Source of the DNA: Apodospora peruviana
Taxonomy: Eukaryota; Ascomycota; Sordariomycetes; Sordariales; Lasiosphaeriaceae
Reading direction: 5' to 3'
DNA length: 64,000 nt
Assembly (NCBI GenBank): GCA_033439685.1
Contig: JAUEDM010000001.1
Location: 744,001 to 808,000 of the forward strand
Every line of letters starts with the position of its first letter. Within the stretch, counting starts at the first letter, position 1. Below are positions 22,824 to 34,113 of the stretch, piece by piece. The notes under the pieces were generated by a model. The model made no database searches. It saw only the letters and a program-made list of their open reading frames with translations, and was not told the DNA's origin. The position numbers were made by a program, and so were the translations under genes.

Positions 22824-23703
22824 AAGGAAGTCTTGCATGTGGCGGTATATAATCTTGTAGCGAGCAAGCAAAGCAGGCTGGCAGCTTTGAATTTTGTGTG
22901 CTTTTGTTGGTCGGTAGTGGTTTTACGTATTCCGACCACCTACCTGCCTTACCTATCCGTAGCGGCTTATGTATAGGCTTCTGTAAATGCTTATTACCTC
23001 AGGTTCAGATACCTCGGAGAAAAAAGTGATATGGTGACAAAAGAAAGAGCTTACCTAGGATTAGACACCTCGCCGACCTATCTGTCTACTGCAGCACTGA
23101 AGCGAATCAATTTGAGTCAGATCCAGGTTCCGGCGAGATTTGTGTAAATAGGAAGAAATTCGGTTACGCGATTGGCTTCCTCGCCGTGCAACTGCGTTAC
23201 ATTTACACGTAAGGACGTTTACAAGTAAGGTTTCCTCCTGCATGGTTGCCTAAGTTAAGGATTTACCGTCAGCCTTTTCCTGACATTTATTCTTTTGGTT
23301 GTTTGCGTAAGACCGCCGTTCCTTTTTGCAGACGGAAAGACCGGGACAGGATAAAAAACAGCGGAATATAACATAACAGGTCGTATTCGTCCATAAGTCA
23401 TCGAGTATTCTCATTTCTTTTACCCTTCCCACGCGGGACCTACAAACACTACGGATGAAATCGAGTCAGACAGACGCCTCGTTACAAACAAAGCTCGCCG
23501 AAACACAGAAAAAAAAGGCCGGTAGTTAGCCAGGTATATTCCGACTCCAATTGCGTCCATCCAGTCATACGCGCTAACAAGAGGGAAGAAACAAAACCCA
23601 AATCCCGCCAAGAAATGTTATTCATCAAACGGAGCAACAATTTGTACCAACGCGCAAAATATCAACCACCATCAAGAGTAGCTGCCTCGGCAGGCACAAA
23701 TAT
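22824..23703. other. Intergenic: convergent 3' flanks of NOP12 and alpha-tubulin
   Basis: 880 bp between two convergent genes. No gene, RNA or notable repeat was recognised. Confidence 0.5.
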
Positions 23704-25664
23704 TTAGTACTCCGCCTCACCCTCCTCAGGCTCATACGAGTCGGCAGCAACCTCCTCGTAATCCTTCTCGAGGGCAGCGAGATCCTCACGGGCCTCGCTG
23801 AACTCGCCCTCCTCCATGCCCTCACCCACGTACCAGTGGACGAACGCACGCTTGCTGTACATGAGATCGAACTTGTGGTCCAGGCGCGACCAGGCCTCGG
23901 CAATCGCGGTGGTGTTGGACAGCATAGACACGGAGCGGTCGACTGAGGCAAGACCTCCGTCGGCAGGCGAAGCGGCGGGGACCGCCACGGGCTTCTGATA
24001 GTTGATACCAATCTTGAAGCCCGTGGGGCACCACTCGACAAGGTTGAACGACGACTTGGCCTTTAGGGCGGCAACGGCGGCGCTGCAGTCGCGGGGAACA
24101 ACGTCACCGCGATACAGGAGGGCGACGGCCATGTACTTGCCGTTGCGGGGGTCACAGACCACCATCTGGTTGTTAGGCTCGAAGCCTACGGGCAGACGTT
24201 TGTTAGTTGTAGGACTAAGCGGATAGTAGATGGCTATCGGGACTTACACTGGAAGGTCAGGTCGGAGACCTTGAAGCTCTCGTGAGAGCTCTTGGAGGCC
24301 GAGATGACGGGAGCGTAGCTGATCAAGGGGTAGTGGATGCGAGGATACGGGACCAAGTTGGTCTGGAACTCGTTGAGATCGACATTGAGAGCACCGTCGA
24401 ACCGCAGGGATGACGTGATCGAGGAGACAACCTGGGCAATCAGACGGTTAAGATGCTCGTAGCTAGGCCGGGGAATATCCAGATTCCGGCGGCAGATGTC
24501 ATACACAGCCTCGTTGTCAACGAGGAATGTGCAGTCCGAGTTCTCGATCGTGCTGTGGGTAGAGAGAACGGCGTTGTAGGGCTCAACGACGGCGGTGGAA
24601 ACCCGCGGGGCAGGATAGACGGCGAATTCGAGCTTGCACTTCTTGCCATAGTCGGTGGACAGACGCTCAAGGAGGAGGGCACCGAAGCCGGAACCGGTAC
24701 CGCCGCCGAATGAGTGGAAGATGAGGAAGCCCTGGAGCGAGTTGCAGTTGTCTGTCGCAAACCCAGGTTAGACAAGAGCCACACTTCAAAAGCTGTGGGA
24801 AAGAGATCACTTTACCAGCAACACGGCGGATACGGTCAATGACATTGTCGACCATCTCCTTGCCGATGGTGTAGTGGCCACGGGCGTAGTTGTTGGCCGC
24901 ATCCTCTTTACCGCTGATCAGAAGCTCAGGGTGGAACAGCTGGCGGTAGGTGCCGGTGCGGATCTCATCGATCGGGGAAGGGTCGAGATCGACAAAGATT
25001 GAGCGGGGGACGTATTTGCCGTTGTTCGTCTCGGTGAAGAAGGTTTCGAACGAGCCACCGTCACCAACATCCCTAATGTTGGGATCTGGGCGTCCATCAG
25101 CTCCGAGACCGTGCTCGAGGAGGTACCTACAATATCGTCGGGTTAGTCGAGGAAATGAAAGACAGACAAGAGCGGTGTGTACGACTTACAGCTCCCACGC
25201 GCTGTTGCCGAGCTGGGTGCCAGCCTGGCCCAAATGGAGGTGGAGAATCTATGTTCATTGTATCAGTCACCAAAGTCCTCAGATTGTCAGACCCGTCATG
25301 GTACGAGGTCGGTATTCAGAGTTGGGCAACTTCAGGGCAAGCAAGGAGGTTGGGGCCGAGCTGTCTTGCTTGAGATATCAGGGCTTGGCAAGGAGCTTTC
25401 CCCAAATACTGTCAACCAAGCGAACAAGCAGGCTGGCCGCCAAATAAGGAGCAATTCGGCTTCAGAATGTTTGCGGGGTGGCAACAACAACACCAGAAGT
25501 ATAGTGATGTGCTAGAGAAGCGTGTTGGTGATAGTAGGTTTGCGGGTGTCAGGTAGGTCCCTGCATGGGAAAGGGGCACACCATCACGATCCCGAAGTGT
25601 TCGACATATTCCCCGTATTTTATGCACCAACATAGAAATCGAACGAACTCACCTCGCCACGCAT
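23704..25664 (-). CDS. tubA: Alpha-tubulin
   Basis: GTP-binding microtubule subunit. Exons (minus): 25653-25664 (12 nt, MRGE), 25190-25248, 24816-25126, 24248-24751, 23704-24185; 1,368 nt, 455 aa. Every junction is GT-AG and in phase. The product starts MRGE then [20 protein letters not shown] and contains the tubulin GTP loop ([16 protein letters not shown]), [16 protein letters not shown], the alpha-specific [16 protein letters not shown] with catalytic-type Asp/Glu context, and [20 protein letters not shown]. The acidic tail ends in EGEAEY with a C-terminal Tyr, as expected for alpha-tubulin. The first intron is long for this genome (25249-25652, 404 nt), as often seen after the fourth codon of fungal alpha-tubulins. 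Most filamentous ascomycetes carry two alpha-tubulin genes; which one this is cannot be told here. Confidence 0.96.
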
Positions 25665-26486
25665 TTTAACTGGATTCGTCCGTAATCGGTTACTAGGCGG
25701 TGTTCGGAGAGAGAAGAGCAAGGTCGTGAGCGCGCAGCGCGGCGGATGAAGAAGTAAAGAAGAAGAGTTACAGGTTGCTCGAAATTTGGTCGGTCAGAGA
25801 GGTAGGTCGACGACCATGTGGATATTGTGTGTGGACTACTGCGGGGACCGCCGTGTGGATGGACGATTCCCCTGTCAGAGAGGGGCAGTTTTGTGTGGGT
25901 CTGCTGTGGCTTAATTCGTCAAGGTGCCTGACAGGTTGGGTATCCAGTACTTGCATACATCTGCAATTCAACGCAGATTAAGAAGTCTTGGCTACCTTCT
26001 GTGGTCCCGGAACCATGGCCGAACCCTTCGCCTGCCCCGCATTTGGTCTCACAGTGCCGCAGGTCGTCCACCTCCCACACTCTCACCGCTCAGATTAGCG
26101 GGTAGTCGCGTGTGGTCCGTGCATCCTACAACGACGCCATTCGCGGATCGCGGGTCGGAGAGAATGCAGGAAGCTTAACAGACGCGTTTTGACTTTCTGG
26201 TATATGTATCACGGAGTGCAGAGATTATATAAGCTAGAGAAGATCATAATCCCCTAATTTTCAGCCAGTCTGGGCTCCGGACTGAAGGGATTGGTTTGGG
26301 GCCTTGGCAAGTGGAAGCGACGTCTCGAAGACTGAAGGAACAGGAAAGAAGGAAAGAGAGCAAACAGGCAGGCGCCTTAGCTAACTGACATTGACAATTG
26401 ACCGCAACTCCCCATCTGAATGTTTTCTATTTCTCCTCAGTCTCGTCCCTTACCTTTCATCGCCGTGCAACCAATTGACCACCAAT
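25665..26486. promoter_or_regulatory. Divergent region alpha-tubulin / TPR-DUF4470 pseudogene
   Basis: 822 bp between divergent starts. It should hold the alpha-tubulin promoter. No gene or RNA was recognised. Confidence 0.5.
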
Positions 26487-29400
26487 ATGGCGTTGGACAA
26501 TTTGGAGACTTCCTCCGCCGAGGAGGCCCGAAAACACGGCAATGAGCTAGCTGTACAAGCAAGGGAACTGAGAAGGAGGTATGTTTCCCTATTGTAGCTG
26601 GATCGGTTCTCCCCAGATGCTCACAGATTTGTTCCTTCTTCCAGCTGAAGCGGCATACAAGAAAGCCGTCTTGCTGGCACCCGATGACCCGACTCCCTTC
26701 TCGAACCTGTCCAGTGCCAAGTTCGAGATTGGCCGGTATTCCGCAGCCCAGTGAATACATACGTAAATCCCTGAAACTGCCAAGGTGATTTGATTAAGAT
26801 CGGTGATGACGATGCGGCGGCGGCCATTACCAAGATGAAGACGCTCTACGAACGCCTTGTCAAGTCCTACTTACACGAATCCCGTCTTGACGACGCACAG
26901 AAGGTCGTCGATGAGATATCCGACGAGAAGCTTAGTGAGTCTGTCCGTAACACCTTGGCCACCGTGGAGTCGTGGGCATCACTGGATATAGAGCTGCATC
27001 GAAAGTTGGTCTTTGACCGCCTTCCTCGATTTCAGGCACATTTGTACGTTCAACTCCTACCCAGTCAATTACACACGCTGACATCTTCTCGTAGAGATGA
27101 CGTAGCAGAGTACTACGCGTTCGGCCACGACTACGGAGAGTCTCTGTTTGACGAGGGCCTAGAAAAGTCTTGCTCGTCCAATGACGCTGTGTCCCTTATG
27201 TTTTGCGGCAGCGGGGATGCGCGCCATTTTTTGGCACCTTGGTCGAAATTTTTGCCAGGGAGATGACTACGAAAAAGAGGCTTTTCAAAAACATCCATAT
27301 CACCTTGCTGAATCTCAAGCCAGCTGCCATAGCCCGGACGCTCATCCACTTCGACCTGATGACGCTGTTTGGCTTGATGAAAAGCCTCGATGGCCCCGCT
27401 GTTGCTGATCTTGAAGACGCCCCTATTCTTATAGCGTACCTCTATGTTGGGCACATCATCCCGACTGCCGTAAATGAGAGGCTCCAGACCCAGATTGGAA
27501 GACTCATCACTTCCCTCGAGACGGACGAGTCGATCGCTAACTCTTTTTTCCTACCCCCCTTCCACTCGGAGAGAGGTCCTTCATGTCTTGAAGCAGGGGC
27601 ATCTACCCATCGAAGACGTCTTTTGCCAAGCTCCAGCGGTCAGACGTGTCATCAACGACCGCAATCGCAGGAGTAGAATGAGGTCCATGATGGCAACGGG
27701 CTTTGTATTAGGCGCTATGGACGAACACATCCCGAAAGGATTCGAAACTGATCGGAAGACTTTTGATGATCTTGCAGTCCTACTCCCATCTAGAGAGTTC
27801 GCTGAGCGTCGGGATCCTCCACTAGTCGCGCTGATGCAACAATGCAAGGAAACAGAGTATATCGATGCAAACTGGGTCACGAATCCGACACTGTTTGACA
27901 TTGACCATGTGAAAGCCTCTAGATACGGACGAAACGGAAACGGTCCATAGGCTTCTGACGAGGATTGGAAGGTCCTGTCGATAGAGGCTGATCCCCTCGA
28001 AGTTGCCGCAAAGCTGCTCGGGCCGCCTTTTAAAGCTGGGCAGGGAGTGATGGAATACACTGCGTCATTCTTTACGGTCGTTTCTCTGTCGTTGGTCAAG
28101 ATTTCTGACCATTTGATGGTAGAAGCATTGGTTGGCGAGATGACTGACGTGATGGACCTCATTCGCTGGAACTGCCTCGACGCGCGCTCGCAACCATCAG
28201 GAGGTATTGACCCTTCTGGCTTCCCGCGTACTTACGATCGCATTCACATGAGCAACATTCCGTAAGTCTCATCTTTCCGCCCATACACAACTTTGTCAGA
28301 CTAACAACACATTGTAAGGGATTACATTGGCGGGCTGTTTACTGCGGCAATGTACGGACGCCCACTGCTGCGCCCAGATAGACAGTCGAATCTGAGGCTC
28401 AATAACCTCCCGCCCATGTTTGAGTCTCACGAGCATCTCCAGTCTCACACGAGCATCTCCAGTCTCACACGAGCATCTCCAGTCTCACACGAGCATCTCC
28501 AGTCTCACGCGAGCATCTCCAGTCTCACACGAGCATCTCCAGTCTCACACGAGCATCTCCAGTCTGAGTACCTTCTCACATATGGAAAGAAGCGTATAGC
28601 GGATCATTTCTCTCTCCCCTACATCGCACCTGCCGGTGAAGTGGACCCGGCTGTCCAAAAGAAAAGAGACGCCGTGCTCGAATGATGTCTCACATGACGC
28701 CAGAGGGGGTCACCTTTCTTGGTGCAGGCTCCCTGGTCTGGGAGAACCGTCCGCTCAGAAAGCTTTCCCGCGAGGATGGTTTACTTCCGCGTCCAGCTCT
28801 GGAGAAATGGCTGTACGCCATTTTTTTTTCAAGATTACCTTGCCCTATCCTCGCAAAGAGTGGAGCGATCGTCCCGTCTACTCGCCGCTCAACCTGACCG
28901 CTCTGCTGCGCTTTATCTGCCAGCTATCAAAGGTGGGCTACCATGCTCATTGGCTATCGGGCGTCCTCTCGGCGCTCTGTGCCGGCACCATCACGACAAC
29001 GGCACGACCACCCCGGCAAGAGGTAACGTCCCCAGCGGACGTCGACGCGAAATGTCCCGCGCTGGAATCGACGGTCGCGCCGTGGCGAGCCGAATTAACG
29101 ACGCTTGTGAGCATCTGGAGCCGGCTGTTACCTTTCGGGCTTGTCCTCCCCCAGCAAGAAGGGTTGGTCAGTCCATCAGACATTGCCAAGCTCACCGTCC
29201 GATTTTCGAGCGTCAGAGACCAGCGGCTAAGGATGCCGCACTTTGTACTTCTGTTCTGGGACTCGACGGATGAAGATCAACCGAGCAGCAGCATGCGGAG
29301 GTTGTTGCGAGATGATGAGCAGGGGGACAAGACATCGGCCCTAGGGAAGAAGAAACGGGAGGGCGTTCATGTGTTTACGACGATGAAATATTTCACGGCG

Positions 29401-29562
29401 ACAAAGATTGTGTCGTTCTGGTGCAGAGCGGATGTCATGCAGCGGATGATGAAGGGCGACAGCAAGTGGAAGGTCTTTATCTGGCGCGTTGATAACTGGA
29501 CGCAGATGTCTGAGGGTGTTGATGTGAAGGATGGGGTAACTAAGACGCGGGTCTGGATCTAA
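26487..29562 (+). pseudogene. Decayed TPR / DUF4470-domain gene
   Basis: The whole length of a fungal protein is readable, but only by changing frame several times. The start is MALDNLETSSAEEARKHGNEL; then comes a TPR-like block AAYKKAVLLAPDDPTPFSNL. After an intron at about 27044-27094 there is a DUF4470-like block DAVSLMFCGSGDARHFF. Later blocks are IAYLYVGHIIPTAVNERLQ, MEYTASFFTVVSLSLVKISD, an intron at about 28263-28319, DYIGGLFTAAMYGRPLLRPD, and the C-terminal ALEKWLY and WSDRPVYSPLNLTALLRF through FWCRADVMQRM. Lesions seen: AGCTAGCT duplication at 26545-26552; a shift at the C-run near 26747; T-run 27227-27232; C-run 27554-27559; in-frame TAG 27948-27950; a shift near 28680; T-run 28821-28829. 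Most shifts sit in homopolymers, so assembly error is an alternative to true decay. The function of intact homologues is unknown. Confidence 0.75.
28423..28560 (+). repeat. 20-bp minisatellite inside the DUF4470 pseudogene
   Basis: One 18-bp ancestral-looking unit (28423-28440, AGTCTCACGAGCATCTCC) is followed by six 20-bp units AGTCTCACACGAGCATCTCC (28441-28560), one of them with CACGC. Six units add exactly 120 bp, so the frame after the array matches the frame before it (ESHEHLQS ... SEYLLTYG). Confidence 0.97.
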
Positions 29563-30227
29563 ACGACGGGAAGTAATGGGTGAAGTTGCGGGGTCTTTGT
29601 TGAGGAAGCGCAATCTCGATAATAGATGTTTGGGCTTTTCCCCACAATGTTGACAGAAGAAGGCAGGGGACATTTTACGTCGGCTGCCTTGTATGAAGGC
29701 CGCGTCTCACAGGTGCCATGTTTCGGGTACGGGGCCCGAGGATGTATGAAAGGGCATAGATAATCATAGCAGATACGTACATGTGTATTGTTAGATTCGA
29801 GAACTGTCGTTGTATTAAAAATCAGTTTCCCCCCTTTTCTGCTTTTGGCTTCAAAGCGTGCGAGCCGCCCAGAAGACAATGAGGACCCACAAATTAGATA
29901 ACGCATACCAAAGTCGACAGTAAATTGTCTTTTTGTACACATCCTTTTCATCGATAGATTCTCACACCAGTCTTACCTATCCTTTTCTTGCCTACGACGC
30001 TTATGCTTTCCAACTGCAACCCTGCCGCATCCTGGCGGTGAGAAGTCGGTGTAGGATCATTCGGTCGCATTCGGGGTTTGAACTTTAAGTTCATAGCGCA
30101 GGGGTTTTTATCTGATTTCCTCCTTCCAAACATACCTCCCTTGAAAAACACTCACCCCTTAACACACCCAGTTCACCCATCCACTCAGAGATATTCATAT
30201 ATCCTCGCTTCAGTTCCCTTTATCATC
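29563..30227. other. Intergenic: 5' region of the DUF3605 gene
   Basis: About 665 bp with no recognised gene. The last 120 bp before 30228 are rich in C and A with ACACAC/CACCC tracts, typical of a fungal 5' leader. Confidence 0.45.
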
Positions 30228-31114
30228 ATGTCCCCCAGTACTATTAACACCAGCACCTCAAAGGAAGAAGAACAACTGCCATACTGGCAAGTTAACGTTC
30301 CACCGTCAGAACGGACCGCCGTCTGCCCGCCGTTTCTGAGAAATATATCGCCCAAAGACCGCGAGATTTTGAGTACGCCCGATTTGTGGTACCAAACCGA
30401 GTCCTGGCCTGACGTGAAGAAGCGGGTCGCGAGTAACCAGCTGGAAGGGTTCCGGCGCCTGCCGTCGGACTTGAGGCGGTATCTGGAATATAATTATTGT
30501 ATCAAAGAAAAGTATGGGAGTTTGAGGGAATTCATTTTGAGGGAGAGGTTGGGGTGGGATGAAGATTCGCTTCTTCCCAAGACAAATGAGTCCGGATATC
30601 TCTGGAACCAGGAAAACGTCAAATTCATACAAAATGACTGGCCGTATGGGATTGATAATCGGATTGTGCACCTCGTTGTCTGGTTGAAGTTTGGACTGGA
30701 GGCTGATTCTAAGACCGGGATGTTGACTGCTGAAGCAAAGAGGGAGCTGGATGGGTTTGTCAAGAGGGAGTTTGTGGATTGTGATTTTGGAATGGACGGG
30801 GATGATGTAGGTCTTTTTCATTTTCTATGTCGTGTATGTTTGGGGATCTTTCCCTAAGAAACTTGGGACGAATATGAGAAGGAAGGAATTATGACAGGTG
30901 ATAGCGAGGAAGATAAAAGCTGACTTGAGAGGAATAGATCATATGGTTCAAGAACTGGCGCTCTATCCAGTCGATCGAATCCGTCGAGCACTTCCACGTT
31001 ATGCTGTTCGATCCGGACCCGGGGTTCGTGGACAGAATTACGGGTGGGTATGTTCCTCTTTGGAAGAGGAGGTCGGACGAGAGGACGAACGGAAATGGAA
31101 ATGGTGTGATATAA
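30228..31114 (+). CDS. DUF3605-family protein (N-acetylglucosamine-induced protein 1-like)
   Basis: Exons 30228-30806 and 30938-31114; the 131-nt intron begins GTAGGT and ends ATAG. 193 plus 58 codons give 251 aa. Conserved family blocks are LPYWQVNVPPSERTAVCPPF, LWYQTESWPDVKKRVASNQL, FRRLPSDLRRYLEYN, GSLREFILRERLGW, WPYGIDNRIVHLVVWLKF and, in exon 2, IIWFKNWRSIQSIESVEHFH then VMLFDPDPGFVDRITGG. These match fungal DUF3605 proteins, some annotated as GlcNAc-induced protein 1. The biochemical role is not known; the name comes from expression of a yeast relative. No signal peptide or membrane segment was seen, so it is likely cytosolic. The start is the first ATG in the frame after a CA-rich leader. 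Confidence 0.85.
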
Positions 31115-31307
31115 AAACGGATGGTGGATGAAGAAGTCAGTTAGTTAGTGGCTACTAATTCCTGTTTTTCCCCCTGGTGGTCCATCTGAAGGGGAATGGT
31201 AGCCATGGGGATAGGAGTGTCATATAGTGCTACCCAGACAGATTTTGTATCACTTTGCAATCCGCCTCTCTGATAGGTTGTTAGTCCACAGAATGAGTTC
31301 GCTTGAC

Positions 31308-31957
31308 TTGAACCCTCGTTACGGATTAAAAATGCAGTGTTAGAGGTACCCGGGTACTCGAGAGTGAAGGGAGTCCATGAATCGCAGTCCCTCAAGTACG
31401 GCCACATCACGCCACCTGAGTATAAAAACGAACGACCAAACTTGCCGTTCTCTTTCGGCCTAAAATTCAGTGCTTTAGCGATAACACCGCCGGGAGGCCT
31501 TGGGCTGCCGCCGCTTATGTCGAATATGAAGATCAAGACCACTTATTGGGACGTAGACCACTGGGTAGCCTACAATTTCGGTCAGTTTTGTTCTAGAATA
31601 AATAGGTCGTCAGTCTGAGGAGTGAATTTAAAATTTTCGCTGGGGACTCAAAAAGCATTGTTGGCCGCCTGACCCAATTCCACGGTCCAGCTAGTCATTC
31701 GTGATTGAGACTGAATACCTCGCTCGGGACTAAACCTGCAGTGTTGGTGATTCCAATTCCCTCCCTACCCAATATTCACGTTTGATAAGTGAAAATAGTT
31801 GGATTTCAGCCCTTTACTAGAAATAGAGACTAAAAATGCAGTGCTTCGCGTACGGATCCGGTGTTGATTGGGTCGGCTTTTTCAGCCTCGGTCCTGATAG
31901 GTTGTCATCAGTCTGACGACCTGGACCCTTTCGCTGGGGACTAAAAATGCAGTGTTT
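31308..31957 (-). repeat. Cluster of the dispersed ~33-bp motif (minus orientation, six copies)
   Basis: Copies at about 31308-31340, 31451-31474, 31633-31662, 31712-31745, 31804-31846 and 31922-31957. On the plus strand each reads TTGAACCCTCGCTGGGGAC-like sequence followed by TAAAAATGCAGTG. All six share one orientation, with unrelated spacers of about 50-160 bp. The copy at 31922 keeps the consensus nearly intact; 31451 and 31804 are more diverged. Confidence 0.85.
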
Positions 31958-32292
31958 CGTAACCGGGATCCCTATCTGGATTTCCACGACTGAAGAGAAA
32001 AGGAGCGTCGTAGATGGTAGAGAGCACAAATCATAATCATATGCACGAACTAAGACGACGGAGGGTACCTACGCACTTTGGGCCGATGATATTTTCGGTA
32101 TTGCTGGACCTGATACACTCATTTTAATAGTTACCACGCGGTTTGCGGTTTGGTGGTACAAAGATTTGACTGGCACGATGAGGTAAGTACTTAGGTACAG
32201 TACCTACTAAGAGTGGGCGGATACTGCCATTCGGGGGTGTTGGGATTCCGCCGCCACTCTCGAACGTGAAGAGATATCAAGTCCACATGCTG
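31498..32292. repeat. Diverged direct duplication (31498-31545 and 32238-32292)
   Basis: Both stretches read TTGGG, CCGCCGC, CTYT or TATG, TCGAAYRTGAAGA, ATCAAG and CCAC in the same order, with substitutions and small gaps. They flank most of the 33-bp motif cluster and suggest a decayed larger repetitive unit. Confidence 0.45.
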
Positions 32293-32660
32293 GGGCATGA
32301 ATCATAATCATTTGGGGGTGTAGACTGAAGTTCGTGTATTATAATCAACGTTTGATTAAGCCCTTGGGTCTATCTCACTTAGAAATCTCATTGGAAGTCA
32401 AGACCAAACAAACCATCAACATAAGTTGAAGGATTTGATACAGCTCCCCAGCCAACTCCTCAACTCTTTCTCAATTTATCATGAAGGGGGCTTAACTCGT
32501 GTGTATATATATCTTGTTGCGTCTCAAATGCAATAACGTCTGGTAGTATTATCAAACTCAAATAAATAAGTCAAAAAACTCCACATGCTATGTAACAAAA
32601 AGCAAAGGGAAAGAAAAGGTTTGTTATGTACAGGTACATAACGGCAAAAGGTAAAGTGGT

Positions 32661-32759
32661 TGCCCAATAACAGGATTGAACTGTTGACCTTCGCATGAAC
32701 TTGATAGAATCGAGAGAATTCTATTAGTACGACGCTCTAACCAGCTGAGCTAATCGGGC
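32661..32759 (-). tRNA. tRNA-Ile(AAT) with intron
   Basis: The reverse complement folds as a tRNA: acceptor GCCCGAT pairs with ATTGGGC, D-arm GCTCAGCTGGTTAGAGC, anticodon stem TCGTA/TGCGA, loop CTAATAA with AAT anticodon, and T-arm AACAGTTCAATCCTGTT. A 25-nt intron follows position 37. The mature 74 nt are identical to the copy at 53847. A T-run follows on the transcribed strand. Confidence 0.95.
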
Positions 32760-34113
32760 TTGCTTTTTGAGTTGTGGATAAAAGTTTCCATGGGCAGTGG
32801 AGGTTATAAAGATTTGGGTTGTGGATGTTGTTGTTGACTGTGGATAAGATGCCCGGTAGGGGTCACACCCCTGAGTGTCCCGAATAACACAGATTGGTTA
32901 GACAAGACCGATGGTGACGGGAGTTATTTGTTTACTCTAGATAAGTCCATACACCGAGGTGGTGATCTATCGCTGGCAAGTACGTCAGTTAGTAGTCAGA
33001 GTTGAGGAGTTCATCAGGCAGCCAAAATCCCATGTCGTCCTGATTTTTTATTTGATGTATTTCAAATATCTGATCCGCTGGTTCTACAATAACCACGATG
33101 GATGATTTCCGATGTGTATCTGATACAGGTTGATGACAAAACACTTGAAATGGGGTTGAAGAACAGAGGGGTTATGCGCACTCACACAGTAAACTCCAAT
33201 CCATGGGTGGCACTTATTCCAATTGGAAAAATTACCATATGGTATTCGCTGTAGTGGTGTGTAGAACCCGCGCGGTACCTCAGGCATCGCATATATGCAA
33301 GCCAGCGGCACTTATAGCCAGGGTGGTGAGAAAAAGGACCATGCGGCGCGGACATGTATTTCCCGCCTGTCTTACCGCTGTGTGCTTTTTTTACCGTCAT
33401 GGTCGAACTATTTCCAGCCCGCCGCGCCTAGAAGAATGATCGAAGATGGGAGAAAGGAGAAAAAAGGAGAAAGATGATGTTCTTCGGAAAGGTCGGTCAT
33501 CTCCGGCAAGCAGCTTATCAATCCAGTCCGTACGGACGGAATGGACGGCGGTTGGTTCCACGACGCACGCCGAATCCGAGAACACCACCAGCCGAACCGG
33601 AACCACATGTCACGGCTTTCAGCTCCGCAGTGACGGCGGCGCGTTTATATATATATAATGGTAAGCAGCATGAACGGTAGAGGGGCGGGAAAGCCAAAGG
33701 TGGTAATAATTCTGGCGGGATTTGAGGACTGAAACATCTTATTCCCAGTCCGGGCGTGTAGGGCCAGTTACACCTTCACCTTGTGTGTAAGTCCAGTTCA
33801 TCGCTACCTGGCAGTGGCGGGCCGATGCGGCGTGCGGCGGTTTGATCGATCCTCCAAGCCAGGACGTTTATGCGGGCGGGCAGTAAACTCGAGTCCTTTT
33901 TGACCTCCAAGGCGCGGGTCCTTCACTCAATGCCCTGCGGCGCCAATCTGATATTTGATAGCGGGTTTGCCTGCATTGATACTTGGGATGCCGGGGTTAC
34001 AAGGTGTCGCAGCCAATTAGATTGTCGATTTATATGAGCGAGACCTCTGGATAGGAGGATACTCACCTCGGTCTGTGTCGAAGAGACGGCAAACATGATG
34101 GAATCAAGAAGGA
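32760..34113. other. Gene-free stretch
   Basis: No gene or RNA recognised. Several short frames overlap on both strands around 33200-33680 without family resemblance. A TATATATATA tract occurs near 33646-33657. Confidence 0.5.

Noticed and set aside
28423..28560. Possible CRISPR-like array
   Set aside because: Units are directly adjacent without spacers, the genome is eukaryotic, and the array lies in a coding frame; it is a minisatellite.
31141..31542. 133-codon minus-strand frame
   Set aside because: Contains two copies of the dispersed motif and no protein-family resemblance.
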